Origin: Phymatolithon calcareum
Lineage: Eukaryota > Rhodophyta > Florideophyceae > Hapalidiales
DNA length: 64,000 nucleotides
Direction of reading: 5' to 3'
NCBI GenBank assembly: GCA_977006965.1
Contig: OZ345357.1
Coordinates: forward strand, 124,001 to 188,000
The notes under the pieces were generated by a model that was not told where the DNA came from, searched no databases, and was given only the letters and a program-made list of their open reading frames with translations. This document shows positions 21,426 through 32,300 of the stretch, in pieces. A program made the translations under genes and the position numbers. Each line of letters starts with the position of its first letter. The first letter of the stretch is position 1.

Positions 21426-21760
21426 ATGGCAAACACGAAACAGAAAGCGAAGAAGTCCACTGGCGGTAGGGCGCCAAGGGCGGAGCTCGCTAGGAAAGCT
21501 GCCCGGGAGGTGAAGTACCCGGGGGCTGCGAGAGTGCACGAAATCACGGCGTGTTGGGTCGAGCCACGCAGAGAAGGAAGACTGCGGTTCTGCTTCGAGC
21601 ACACAAGGATCGGCCCGAGATCCCTGAATTAAACGGACTTCATTGACGCTTTTGGTCCGGGGATCTACCCTTCGTGCAAGAGAAGGCCCCAACGCGTGAT
21701 GAGGGTTGCAGAAGCCGCGCGCTGGGGCCTTCTGGAGCAAGAAGATGGGCGAGCCGGTAG
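21426..21760 (+). pseudogene. Histone H3-derived ORF (H3 N-terminal tail)
   Basis: The frame opens MANTKQKAKKSTGGRAPRAE and continues LARKAAREV. Position by position this follows the H3 tail: T3-K4-Q5, K9-S10-T11-G12-G13, A15-P16-R17, L20-A21 and K23-A24-A25-R26 are kept. K14 is replaced by Arg, K18 by Ala and K27 by Glu; about 18 of the first 26 positions match. The open frame ends at 21632. Weaker H3-like pieces then appear in other phases (TAVLLRA near 21575; VMRVAEAARWGLLEQED near 21697, compare the H3 alpha-2 helix), suggesting a frameshifted H3 copy. It lies antisense to the integrase gene of the host element. The tail call is firm; the rest is tentative. Confidence 0.7.
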
Positions 21761-22601
21761 TGCCGCGAGCTGGGAGTTCCGGGCGTATCAAACTCTCCGA
21801 TGGCCAGGCCGAGGGGAAGATTAAGGGTCGGTATTACGCGCCCGCGGACAAGAGGGGCCGAAAGTGGTATCCGATCCTTCTCCATACGATGGACATGGAG
21901 AGTTTTCCAAGCGTTCCACTGGGTGTCGGCGGGAAGGTTGCAAGGAAACATCGCGTAACAGAGGACGGGGTAGTCGTGTTGGGAGCTGATCTGATGTATC
22001 TCTGTATGGACGCCGTGGACAGCTGGTGTAAAGAGTACAAAGGTAGTAACTTGCGCCTTGATCGCCCCGGAAGTCGGCATGTGAGTACGCTGGCAAAGTC
22101 GTATTACCGCACAGAGTATCCAGTCCTGTACCAAACGGGTGGAAAGACGACTTGCGTACTGGCCGCCGTGTTGAATGGAATTAGTGCCACAGGTCGACAG
22201 GAGGATGCTGCCGATTTAATGCGGAATATTGTGCAGCTCAGGGTTGCCGAGCCGCGTCCAAGTGGTTCTCTGAAGCAGTCGGGAGGTACTCTCTTGTAAC
22301 CATTCCCGGTGTCAGGGAGCCCGATCCGGGGTGGTTGGTGCAACAGAGGAGCGGGATATTCCTCGCGACACTGCGAGGTAGGGATTACGAGAACCACACT
22401 GTGGTTGTTGACGCGAACCGGCAGCTGATTTTCGATGGAATGGAGAGATGTGCCATGAAGTTGTGCCACCAGGCTCTGGCAGCATGCCTGGGAGATGGCG
22501 TAAGACTGGATTTCATCGAGGATGTGCGGATGATTTCAGTAGTTACAGCAAAGCGGAATAGGCCTCGTAATCGGAAGAAGGGGAGGAGAGGCGCATCTTA
22601 G
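21706..22601 (+). pseudogene. Unidentified ORF with possible Cys-His-Asp peptidase arrangement
   Basis: Frames 21706-22299 and 22335-22601 join by one frameshift near 22240. The first is basic at its start and contains KIKGRYYAPADKRGRKWYP and a GGKTTCVLAAVLNG stretch, with a Cys at the start of a likely helix. The second contains GIFLATLRGRDYENHTVVVD and LIFDGM, a His-strand-Asp pattern, and ends in a basic tail (RNRPRNRKKGRRGAS). The order Cys, then His in a strand, then Asp is seen in papain-like and OTU-like peptidases. No family match is certain and I assign no function. It sits directly after the H3-like tail on the same strand. Confidence 0.35.
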
Positions 22602-22692
22602 GCGAGAGAGATGCCAGCATGACGTAGTTGTGCAAATGAATTTGGTTCATAATGAATCTTGAATATGGATAGCGAGTTTAGCAGATTGAAAT

Positions 22693-24265
22693 CTAGTTTA
22701 GATTAGATCTAATCCAGAGATTGTGTTGCGAACAGAGAGTTCGATGCGCCTTTGATAAAGTCATTTGCGGGAGGACTCCCGAAGAGTTGTTTTCAGGAGT
22801 GGGATTAGAGGGGCTGGACTTAGGGACGGTCGTCTCTGGTACCGGAATTTCGTCTTCATCGGAGCCAACGAAAGGGATTTTTCCGAGCTGAAGAACGTCC
22901 AGCTCGTGAAGGAGTGAGGAGGATGGAGCCAGACGAATGTCTTCGTAAGCCACTTGAATAGGGCGACCTCTAAGCTGGGCGGTATTGCAGATGAGAGCGA
23001 AGTGCTTTACTGCCTTGAAGACTAAACCTAGGAGCCACTTTCCGAACTTGGTTTCTTTCCTGAAATAATAAACCGGAGTTCGAGGAGAAAGGATCTGTTG
23101 GTCAACTGTACGAACGTTTTTGGTTGTTAAGAGCAAGTGAAACGATCTCCGAGCAACCTGCTCGTGGTGCGACGAGACTATTTTGTCGGTGAGTGCACTT
23201 TTCGGTAGACCGCAGAGAGATGGAGTGTATTCTTTGGCGAGCTCAAAGCTACTAAGAATCTTTCCACCGTGTATAACATTTTCTAGGAAAGTGGCCCTTG
23301 AGAGGATCTCATAGTCTGACTTGCATATTCCTCGCACTCTGCGAAGATGCTGTTCATCTTTGACCAAACGCTGTACGAAGAGTCGGATTGTCGCGTTGCC
23401 GGACTCGACTGAACCAATCTTGTTGTGCCGTCGAGCAGGCCTTGGGTCGAAGGAACACTTTTGAAGGCGCACATGGACTTAATAACTTCATTTTTGAACT
23501 CTGGATCGCCTGAAATGCTTCGGGGCGGACCATGCACGTTGAACTAGTATGTGACAACCATTCGTGCCACATTGTCCATATCCCATGAAGCCATGAGGAC
23601 GGTAGCAGAAAATCCAGTTGCTACGTCCTTCATGTGAAGAATAGGAAGAGTTCTTGGACGAACATGAAGTCAAGCTGTAGGTGCTCATTGAAGGTGGAAA
23701 GTATCTTGCTCATGGATACCTTCTTACAGTTGAGTGGCCGTCCAGTTTGCTTGCAGCTCGTGCACTTGCTATAAGCCCATTCGAGTGCTTTCTGTAAAAC
23801 AGGAGTATGGATGCCAGCTCTCTTACATATCTCACGCATGTCCCGTACCGTTAGATGAGTGTAAATATGGAGCTTGGCGGCGAAATCGCGTGCGAGTTTG
23901 ATGTCGGAAATGTTCGGGTAAGGTGAGGAAGTAGGAGAAAAAAATGGAGCTTCCTTGTCAAGAAGTGGAGAGGAGTACAAGGCTTTTGTGGACGAAAAGA
24001 AGGACTGAAGCGCCTTGGATTGGGAAGGTACAAGGTGCAAGTAGGTTCGAAGAGAGTTTTTGTCGCCCGCAGTATAGGTAGGAGGAATCAGAGGGTGAGG
24101 AGATATCTGCCGAACATTCGAAGGAATTTCGAGGAGATTCTGATCTCCGAACAAATTCGAGCGAGAAAGGATGTGATTTCCGAGAAGCAAAGGCCATTGC
24201 CTTTTGTAAGGTAGAAAGGCAGCTGGACATCTCGACCGTTGAGATCTCTGGAATCGAGCTTCCAC
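22693..24265 (-). pseudogene. Retroelement integrase (RT-less element)
   Basis: The frame 23630-24265 contains an HHCC-type zinc-binding stretch (LHIYTHLTVRDMREICKRAG, then KCTSCKQTGRP), followed by the first catalytic-type Asp in LQLDFMFVQ. Frames 23283-23688 and 22693-23472 carry the remainder of the core (ESGNATIRLFVQRLVKDEQH) and a long C-terminal part. Several frameshifts separate them. In copia elements RT follows integrase in the same direction. Here the reading frame stops at 22693 and nothing RT-like is found before the LTR. Confidence 0.6.
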
Positions 24266-25835
24266 AGCGATTTCGTCAAGTTGGGGTCACTGCCTTTCGG
24301 ACTGTAGGCATGGTAGAACGGATCACAATCGAGATGGTGGAGGACAAGATCAATGCCCAGAGCGATACAAAGTGCAGCAGCAGATTCAATACCCCCGACG
24401 CTGCGCGGACAACGAATATCAAGAACTGGATTTGGATCCGGCAACCATGGATTAACGTCGGATGGGGCTCCAACTCCAGACATTAGACATGTCTGTGTTT
24501 CGTAGGGTTGGAGCCCAATGGAAAATGCTGGTCTTTGTCAAAGCTGGAAGGATCCTTTCGATCCTGCGGCGTATTGTACCCACCTTGAGCGCGGATCTGC
24601 TTCGTGACGAACGAAGGTTGCGGGCAGGAATCATTACAGCGTCTGTGCTCTGAAGAACCACAGTCATAGCAGAAAGATGCAGTACCACTTGCTCCGACAC
24701 GAGAAGGGCTCGAGATGCCATTTGTGCGGCGCTTGCCAATACGCCCTTGCAATCGCGAAGGAACCGAGGGTTTCTGCTGTCTAGGAGTTTTGCGGCGATC
24801 TTTGTTCGCTTCCCGCTTCTGGATATTCGGGTTTTCTTTCGTTGAAGAACTAAAGGCAAGCAAAGCCTTATTATCCCTTTGACCAATGAGATTTTCCATC
24901 TCAGCCGTGGACATCGTCACGGATGGCTTCGGAGAGGAGGAAATATTGCGCATGATGGTACAGCGTCATCACGATGTAGGCGGCAGCGAGTTCCGGAGCT
25001 GAAAAGCATCTGATTACCGGCCTTATAAGACGGCTTATTCAATTCTTTGATGCTCTCCGCGATCGACTCTAAAGCGTTCACAAACTCGTTTAGTTTAGAG
25101 CGAACGTGAACAGCTTTGCGAGCTGCTGTCTGTAGAGTGTCCTTCCTATAGATCTTCAACGATCGATGATCTTGAAGGTCTTTGAGCTGACCTGAAATTC
25201 TGTCAAGCTTGGATTGATCTACAAGACTTAGACGAAGAGAGGGATCAGGTGCATTCCGCTTCCGGGACTCGGCAAAACCCGATCAACTGAAGCTTAGCTC
25301 TCGTGAGAGTATCTTCACTAAGTGAAGCATTGTTCAGAAGGGTGATTGCCAGAACCCCTCCGACCGGGGATGAGGCGGAGACTCCTGCGTGCATGAAGTG
25401 ATCAGCATCAAGACCACGGAACCTTGAGACGAACGTTTGCAGGTCCTCTGCCTTGCGGCGACGACAATTTGTAAACTCATGGAACCAAGCAATAAGCCTG
25501 GTAACTACTGCAACAGGCGGATCAACAGCAATGATGTTGACTATCTCTCGCACAGCTTCGATCTGGTCTTCTTGGTCGAAGTTAACAAGGCCTTGAGCGT
25601 GAGCCTCGTGGACGATCGACTTTTGAGCTGCGGGCAGACCGCGATCGTATAGCTGACGAGCTAGCGTTGCGAAAACGGTCTGGTAGGCACGATCTGTGCC
25701 CTTCTCGGCGGCTTCCGAAATGGTCGTCACCCATCTGGGGATTTCGCGACGCCACAACTCCATGTCTTCGGTGGGACTGAACATGGGAGGGTGTGTCGGT
25801 GAATGGCCTTTCGAGGAACCAGGTTTTTGGCCCAT
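24088..25835 (-). pseudogene. Gag and aspartic-protease region (RT-less element)
   Basis: Gag starts MGQKPGSSKG at 25835 and continues in frames 25245-25835, 24917-25159 and 24483-24953. The last has a CCHC-like knuckle (CYDCGSSEHRRCNDSC). The overlapping frame 24088-24483 contains VLDIRCPRSVGGIESAA, which resembles a retroviral-type protease active site with the usual D-T/S-G altered to D-I-R. The altered active site and multiple frameshifts indicate a dead copy. Confidence 0.6.
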
Positions 25836-25844
25836 AAATATGGA

Positions 25845-26140
25845 AGGTAGTGAGATCTGTACGCGTGGCAGCGAGCGCCAGTGTCAAGAGGCGATGGAAA
25901 AGGTGATGGACCAGGGACGCGCGCGCGGTTGGCAAGAAATAAAGGGTACGAATACCCCCAGACAGTTCTTGGATTGTTCTGTCTGGTCCCACGTTTATTG
26001 TTGGCCGCGAACGTCCAGTGAATATATACAGTCAGCGAAATTACAAATGTAGACTTGGAGGTAGTTGATTGGACGCTAATGTGACCAATAATGGATCGAA
26101 TGATGATACGGGGTTACACGTGGAGGCAGTATGATGCCAC
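25845..26140 (-). repeat. LTR (5') of the RT-less element
   Basis: This is the partner of 20745-21040. On the minus strand it precedes gag directly: the ATG at 25835 is within about 15 nt of the inner LTR edge. That leaves almost no room for a leader or a conventional primer-binding site. Confidence 0.75.
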
Positions 26141-27640
26141 ACTTCCAATCCGACTTCAACGTTTTCGAATCGCAAGCATCCTTCCCGCTTTGGCATTATC
26201 AATACACACGTGCACACGTGTACGGAAATCACACAATGACAAGGAATTATGTAGCGAGTAGAGCACCAAGCTTACATACTTTCAACATGATCCTCAATTT
26301 CTGCCTTGCCAACAAAAAGCATAGCATTGTTGTCTGAACATGCGCTCTGAAAGAGCGTAAACTTGTAGTTTACAAAGCCATGATAACTTAGCTTCCCTAT
26401 TAGTGTTCTCAACTAATGTTGAGCACTTCCCAAGGGTTTCTACTGATACTTTTTTTAAAATATTTAAATTAGTTCGCTTGGCAGAGGCAGGGTGTACACC
26501 TCTAAGTAACGTAAAGTGGGCATTCTGTCGGTTCCCCGTGGAACATAAATCTTCTCGAAGACAAATTTGGTAGTACCCAATCCTTATGAGCCATCTGGAG
26601 GAGGACCATGGAAGATATCGCCTGACACAACAAGATATTAATATCATGGGAACTCTCGACCACTCACATATCTACATCATCGCCTTCTACCACGACTTAC
26701 AATTTTGATCTCGTCAAAATGGAGCTGCGACTCTGAGCTACATAAGAAATCTGAATAGTGGGCCTCCAGGTCTTCCCTCCACCTTTAATCCCTCATTGGG
26801 AAGATATTTTTGGAATTTGGGAAACGATTTCAACGAATAATTGCACTGTTTTAACAGAAGAACGAAGAGAGTTGCACATTAAGAAGAAGAAAGGTAGATT
26901 TTTATTAAAAGATACCAACGCATGTGCTGACGCTTGGGGCAACTTTCCTAGCTCGAAGATTTTTTTGCTGGATTCTGTCTATGGAAGAGTTTCTTCTCTT
27001 GTTCGTATAACAGGATTCTGTGGACTACAAAAACCACGCGTTGCAAATGAGGCGCATCCAATTTGCTGTCTCAAAATTGTTAATAAATTGTTTTTTTTAA
27101 AAGAACTTATTGAAAAAGGAGATAAAAAAATTCTCAATTCAAATAGAAGTATTGCACATAACATATGCAATCGTTAATAACTTATCTGACGAATGAGACG
27201 CCATTTGGAAAGGTTAAAAATCCTCTTTCTTGGCAGAGGCAGTAGTGTATTCAAGCGCCGTGAACTAAAATGTCTGACTAGCGAGACTCCGTGTATAGAT
27301 CTGGCCATGCCAGAGGCCGCCATGGGAATGGCCGGATATGTAGCAATGACAGCTCAGATGTGCGGGGTTGAATAAAGATGTTTACCTGGTCGTTGATCGA
27401 TGCCGATAGTCCATCGTAGATACTCGATGGTAGACAGTCGATGGATGATATTTGTTTTGTCGATGATTCTTCTATTTTTTAGGTCAGCGCGAGCCGCCCA
27501 CGTACTAAGCACTGGCTTCACTCTTACGCTGCAAGGGAAGCGGGCACCCACATGAGGAGGCGAGAAATCCTACCAGAAAAGGCCGGCCCATTGTAAGACA
27601 GAGATAATGGATACATGACGAGCCAGTAAATCTTGCTCTT
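26141..27640. other. Unassigned interval with one ORF and one dispersed repeat
   Basis: A minus-strand frame of 117 codons (26294-26647) contains RTNLNILKKVSVETLGKCS and is otherwise unrecognised. A copy of the dispersed 'RFLLK' repeat lies at 26885-27060 on the plus strand and is the most open one (KKGRFLLKDTNACADAWGNF, then IFLLDSVYGRVSS). The stretch 27390-27480 has several tcgatg/catcga motifs in both orientations. No host gene is supported. Confidence 0.4.
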
Positions 27641-30600
27641 CTGTAGTTTTGGCTCTCTCGAATGTGGATTCCATAGCTCAGTTCTACATCTGTGTCTCTA
27701 ATGCCCTCTTCGACATATCGTGCGTTAATATGCACATAATGTTGGCAAACTCGATAGCGATTCCCGCAAGGCTCCCTAAGGGACTGTGCTTGTCATCGTT
27801 CACACTTTTCACGACGTCAACTTGGTACCTATCGGGAATACACCGATTTCCGAGCAACAGTCTGATTTATCCTGGTCCAACAAACCCGCAGATGTGTCTT
27901 TACAAGCCTCATCGCTTGCACCAGACGAAGCCTCTTTCCTTTTCCACGACTACTCGCCTACTCTCGACTACGATACTGCTCTCTATTCGAACCTGTCTGC
28001 TGAGCAGGGCAATCAACTCCGTGCCGTGCTTCAAGCCCACCCAGACGATTTCGCACCTGACCCGTCTGCGCCGGAAACTATGGGAAATATCCTCCCCGTC
28101 ACAATCGACATTGGACCAGAGCAACCTATTCGTTGTCCTCCTTTTCCGTCGTCATCCAGTTGCCCATCGACACATCGAAGAGCAAGTCCAGCACATGCTG
28201 CAACAAGGTCTTATCGAGGAAAGTCGTTCCAATTGGTCTTTCCAGGTTGTTCTAGTGTCCAACCCAACGGCTAAATATGATTTTGCATTTATTACCGCCC
28301 CCTCCATGCTGCCACTCTTCAAGCAGAGTGAAATTTTGGACTCTTTGCACAGCATGAAGTATTTCTCCAGTCTTGACGCTGCTTCTAGGTTCCATCAACT
28401 GCCTTTGGCTGGCTCATCAAGGGAGAAGACTGCTTTCTCCACTCGGTCCGGCCTGTATCAATGGCGACGATTCCCTTTCCGATGTATACAAGCACAGTCA
28501 GTGTTCCAGCAGACCATGGACTACATTCTTCGCGGCCTCAATTACCATTGCGCTCTCATCTACTTAGATGACATAATCGTTCTTTCTTCCTCGTTGGAGA
28601 ATCATCTTCGCGATTTACGGGTTATTTTCAATCGTTTGCGATACTTCAAGTGTCAGCAGAAGCTTCGAAAATGCAACTTTGGTGCCGCCAATATCGAGCA
28701 TTTGGGTCACGTAGTTACTCAACAAGGGAAATTTCTCAAACCCGCATTAGTGGACGCAGTAAAGACATTTCCGTCTCCAGAACATACTGAAACTCCCTCG
28801 GCCGGGAAGAAGGCTGTTAAAAGCTTCGTCGGTCTCACGAATTTCAACCGTCGATTCGTCCCTCGTTTCGCTCACATAGCTGCACCTTTGGTTTCTTTAA
28901 GCCGGATGAATTCGGAATATGTCTCGACTCCAGAACGTGCAACTGCATTTTCTGAACTTCAGAACCGCATTTCCCGCAATACAGTTCTCGCCTTCCACAA
29001 TGGGATAAAAAGTTCATTCTCTCTACCGATGCCAGTGACATTGGCGTGGGCGCTGTGCTGCAAAATGATGTTGACTCTGGCGAACTCAAGTCTGTCCAGT
29101 TTCTAAGTCACGCATTCAATGACCGTGAATAAGACTGGAGCACTCCCGAGAAGAACTTTTCTCTTTCGGCCATGCGCTCAAGAAATTTCGCGTGTATCTT
29201 TTCGGATGCCCATTCGTCTGGCGCACTGACACCTCTTCCCTTCAGTGGCTCTCCACGGCGAAATCGTTGGCTCGCAAGTTGCTTTATTGGTAGCTCTTGG
29301 TTTCAGGTTACCGTTTTACTGTCGAACATGTGCCTGGGACCAGTAAGAAAGTGGTCGACGATTTGCCCCGGAATCCTATTTCTTTGAGATCCGTTTCTTC
29401 GATTATTAAGCATCTGCTCGATATCTTCTCAGTCTCGTACTCATCGTCGGGCAGCGCTTCTCCTACTGACGAAGGCCTCTCCACCACTAAAAAGCTGATC
29501 TCCGAACAATACCGCGATCCCTATTGTCGAATGTCGCACGAGCATCTGAGCAGAACTCAAGCGCTACGGCCACTCTCTCCGCCGGAGGCGCGTACTCTGC
29601 AAAGTTTCCGCGATCAACTCATGAATAACCTACGATCTCACTCATCCCGTTTCATCATCGTCGAAGGTATCCTGATGCGTATCATGGACTTTGCATCTTA
29701 CTCTAAAACCCATCAAGCAGGTGATCTTCCCCGATCACGTTCGATCTTGCGCCCTTCAGGCAATCTTCCTTAAGCACTTTCATCTACCAGCTCATCGCCG
29801 CACTTTGCGAACTCTGCGAGATATTTTCCCGACATTTCTACTGGCCTCAGCCCTTCAAAGCTGTTGTCATGTTCGTCTCATGCTGTCCTCCGTGCAATAG
29901 TCACAACTCCAAGACGTATCTGCGAGGAATTTTGAGTTCCACTCCGGACACCTCCCCAACATATGGCATGTTTGAGGAGTGTTAACCGCACAAGTTGGCA
30001 CACTGGCTGTGGTCGGGTTTTTCCCTGGCAAAACGCAGAGGTCACCGCTTCGCGGCGCCATTTCAATAAAAAGAATTAGACCAAAAGATGACTTGGAAAT
30101 ATGAGAAATGGATCAGTGGAAGAATCTGGAAGCCGCTTCGCAGCTTTCTAGCCTGCCCCAAGTACCGCCATTGTGCGTACAGTGTAAGTACCTGTACGCA
30201 GTGTAAAGCAGCTGTAAGCAGCGGTTCTAGGGTTTGCCCTTGGTGATCCTTAATGGTGTAAGTATGCATCGAAACCTATGGTACTGTAATGACTGTAATG
30301 CTATCTATAAGGGCTTTCTGTAAATGCAAGCTGTAATGACGTTTTGAATGGAGTTATTTGTATAGGATTATGATATTGGCGTTGGACGCCACAATGTTGT
30401 TCGATATCTTCGGCCTCGCACTAACACCCCGGAAGAATATCGCAGGATTCTCAGCATATTAAACCATTTTACCAAATGGCTTGTTGCGCGACATAACAAA
30501 CAGTACGATTATACGTGCGTTTAAGCATCACTGGCTTTCCGAAAGCTACGTATGCCGCCACGTCTTCGCCGAGAGCGCGCCCGAATTGTGGACTCCGCAG

Positions 30601-31200
30601 TTTCGTCATCCTTTGTCCGACTAGAGGTCGACTTTTATTCCTGGTCTGCCTCATCAGTCTCAGACTCAAGGCTTTGTTCAGCGCTCGAACAGGACTATTC
30701 AAGATGCTATCGCAAAATCCTCCGGTCGCAGTTCCTGTCGCTCAGGTATATAGTCACACAGTCCATACCTCTACTGGGCACACGCCGTTTTTCTTGATGC
30801 ACAGCTGGGAACAAGCTACTCCGGCCTTGATCGCTCTCCTCCCGTCTGTCGAACAGGACTCTTCTCTTGCGGAATATGTCTCAATTCTGAAGCACAATAT
30901 CCAATCTGCTTTCTTTGATGCTGCTCTGCATCTGTCCAAGTATAATTCCAAAATGGAAGCAAAGTTGAACCGGTCTCGCATGCAGTTCACTGTTCCAATT
31001 GGATCACTCGTCTATGTTTGTCTTACTCCGAACAAAGGGCAATCTCAAGGCTTTCAGAGTTGCAACTCGGGCCTATGGAAACTTATATCATGCCCTCAGG
31101 ATTCCTCTTGAGCAAGGCCTGGGCTCGTCTCATTCTCGATGAGGAGGTTGACAACCTGCATGTCTCACGTTTTCTCGAACGGCTAAAACAGCACCGAAGA
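27640..31200 (+). pseudogene. Ty3/gypsy pol relic (RT, RNase H, integrase)
   Basis: Frame 27649-29106 carries the reverse transcriptase: QGLIEESRSNWSFQVVLVSN, SLDAASRFHQLPL, and the active site IYLDDIIVL (YLDD), then the thumb/connection VGLTNFNRRFVPRF. RNase H follows after a frameshift near 29000 (ADQ-like and YRFTVEHVPGTSKKVVDDLP). The integrase zinc finger lies around 29760-29900. The core is split by a solo LTR at 29973-30393 and resumes (FTKWLVA region, then TQGFVQRSNRTIQ), ending near 31110. Several frameshifts and stops make it dead. Gag and the 5' LTR are not recognised. It ends in the block that is duplicated, inverted, at 1-6470. Confidence 0.75.
29973..30393. mobile_element. Solo LTR, 421 bp, TSD atgtt, inside the Ty3 integrase relic
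   Basis: The segment starts TGAGGAGTGTTAACC and ends TGGACGCCACA. It is flanked by atgtt at 29968-29972 and 30394-30398. Removing it joins the integrase pieces around ATATGGCATG/TTGTTCGATATC in one frame. It is homologous, in inverted orientation, to 32004-32300; both contain a GCGAAGCGGCGC palindromic core and repeated CTGTAAT/ATTACAG motifs. Confidence 0.75.
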
Positions 31201-31264
31201 ACATGATGACTGTCTGATTAACGGCTGTGATTTTTACTGACCGCACCGTTCGAAGTCAACAACA

Positions 31265-32003
31265 TCAGTCGACATACAAGGAACACAGGCGCACTGTCGG
31301 TGGTAGTCTTACAGAACTCACAAATTGATGGGACATACTGTTGAAAATTTTACCTATGTCGGAGGCCTTCGCGGCAGAGTCAAGGCGCGCCGCCGCGCTC
31401 CGTTTCATTTCCATCGCCTGCCCCTCGCCGCCGCGCTCCAGTCTATTTCCATCCCGTGCCGCTCTCTCGCGGTCGCTCGCCAAGGCGCACCACCGCGCGC
31501 CGTTGAATTTCCCCTTCCTGGCGCTCGCTAACCGTCGCCCGCAGCTGCTTGCCGTATTTAGATCGCGTGCTGTCCGTTCGTCGTCGCTCGCTCTCGCTCG
31601 CCTCATTTACATTGCCTACCGCCAGCTCTCTGTCTCTCTCCTCTGCTCTTATATCTCGACGAAAAGCCCCTCCATATCAATGTGGTGACCGCCGGGTGTG
31701 AACGAAGGAAATGAATTTAGTTCTTCTTTACCGACCTCAGAAAGGTCCAAACAGCTGGAGGGAAGATTCGTTCCCGACAACACACAAAAGGGCACGGAAT
31801 ACAGTATTCGTTGTCTGGCTCGATTTCACGTCAACGACGAATTCAAGGACCGGTATTTCAACACGGAACCCCACTTTCGGTCCCTATATCTCGGGAACAG
31901 GGCTGCTGTTTAGAGCGTGCTGAGCTATACAAACTTGCAATAGAATAAGGGTCTTCAGCAACAAATGGATATTTTCAGAGAAACTGATGCCAATGAGCCG
32001 AAA
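31265..32003 (+). pseudogene. Internally deleted Crypton relic (copy 2)
   Basis: This is the plus-strand counterpart of 5500-6350. A GC-rich tract (31380-31600) is followed by a frame (31698-31913) containing RFVPDNTQKGTEYSIRCLAR and DEFKDRYFNTEPHFRS. These resemble the core-binding domain of the Crypton-like recombinase at 3921-4694. Directly after the stop, SVLSYTNLQ resembles the end of the catalytic domain (SLVSYSNLQ). The catalytic His-x-x-Arg region is absent. This looks like a non-autonomous, internally deleted relative. Confidence 0.5.
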
Positions 32004-32300
32004 TGTGGCCTCCAACGCCACTATCATACTCCTATACAAATAGCTCCCTTCAAATTGTCATTACAGCTTGCATTTACAGCAAGCCCTTACAGATATCATT
32101 ACAGTCATTACAGTACCGTAGGTGTCGATGCGTACTTACACCATGAAGGATTACCAAGGGCAAACCCTAGAACCACTGCCAAGTTATCTTTGATCCAATT
32201 CTTTTTCTATAAAGTTCGCCGCGAAGCGGCGCCCTCGTCGTTTTGCAGGGAACAACCCGACTCAACCAGCGTGCCAACTTGTGCGATTAACAACCCCACA
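32004..32300. mobile_element. Solo LTR, 297 bp, TSD cgaaa
   Basis: It begins TGTGGCCTCCAACG, ends AACCCCACA, and is flanked by cgaaa at 31999-32003 and 32301-32305. The inverted block copy has the empty site near 5499-5511. It is homologous in opposite orientation to the solo LTR at 29973-30393 but about 120 bp shorter. The interior has dense ATTACAG/CTGTAA motifs. Confidence 0.8.

Larger units (their letters stand above)
20745..26140 (-). mobile_element. Decayed LTR element: gag-protease-integrase, no RT, with antisense H3-like cargo
   Basis: Two direct repeats of exactly 296 bp (20745-21040 and 25845-26140, roughly 95% identical, no indels) flank 4.8 kb. Reading on the minus strand, gag starts only 15 bp inside the 5' LTR (ATG at 25835), followed by an aspartic-protease-like stretch and an integrase. 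Nothing resembling RT or RNase H follows the integrase. Instead, 21041-22620 carries plus-strand coding sequence beginning with a histone-H3-like tail. No matching TSD is visible (ggtag on one side, cactt on the other). All frames are broken. It is probably a non-autonomous copia-order element or a recombinant. Confidence 0.65.

Noticed and set aside
23958-24230. Several overlapping Ser/Pro/Leu-rich frames opposite the integrase region
   Set aside because: They are shadows of the gag-protease-integrase coding sequence in other phases.
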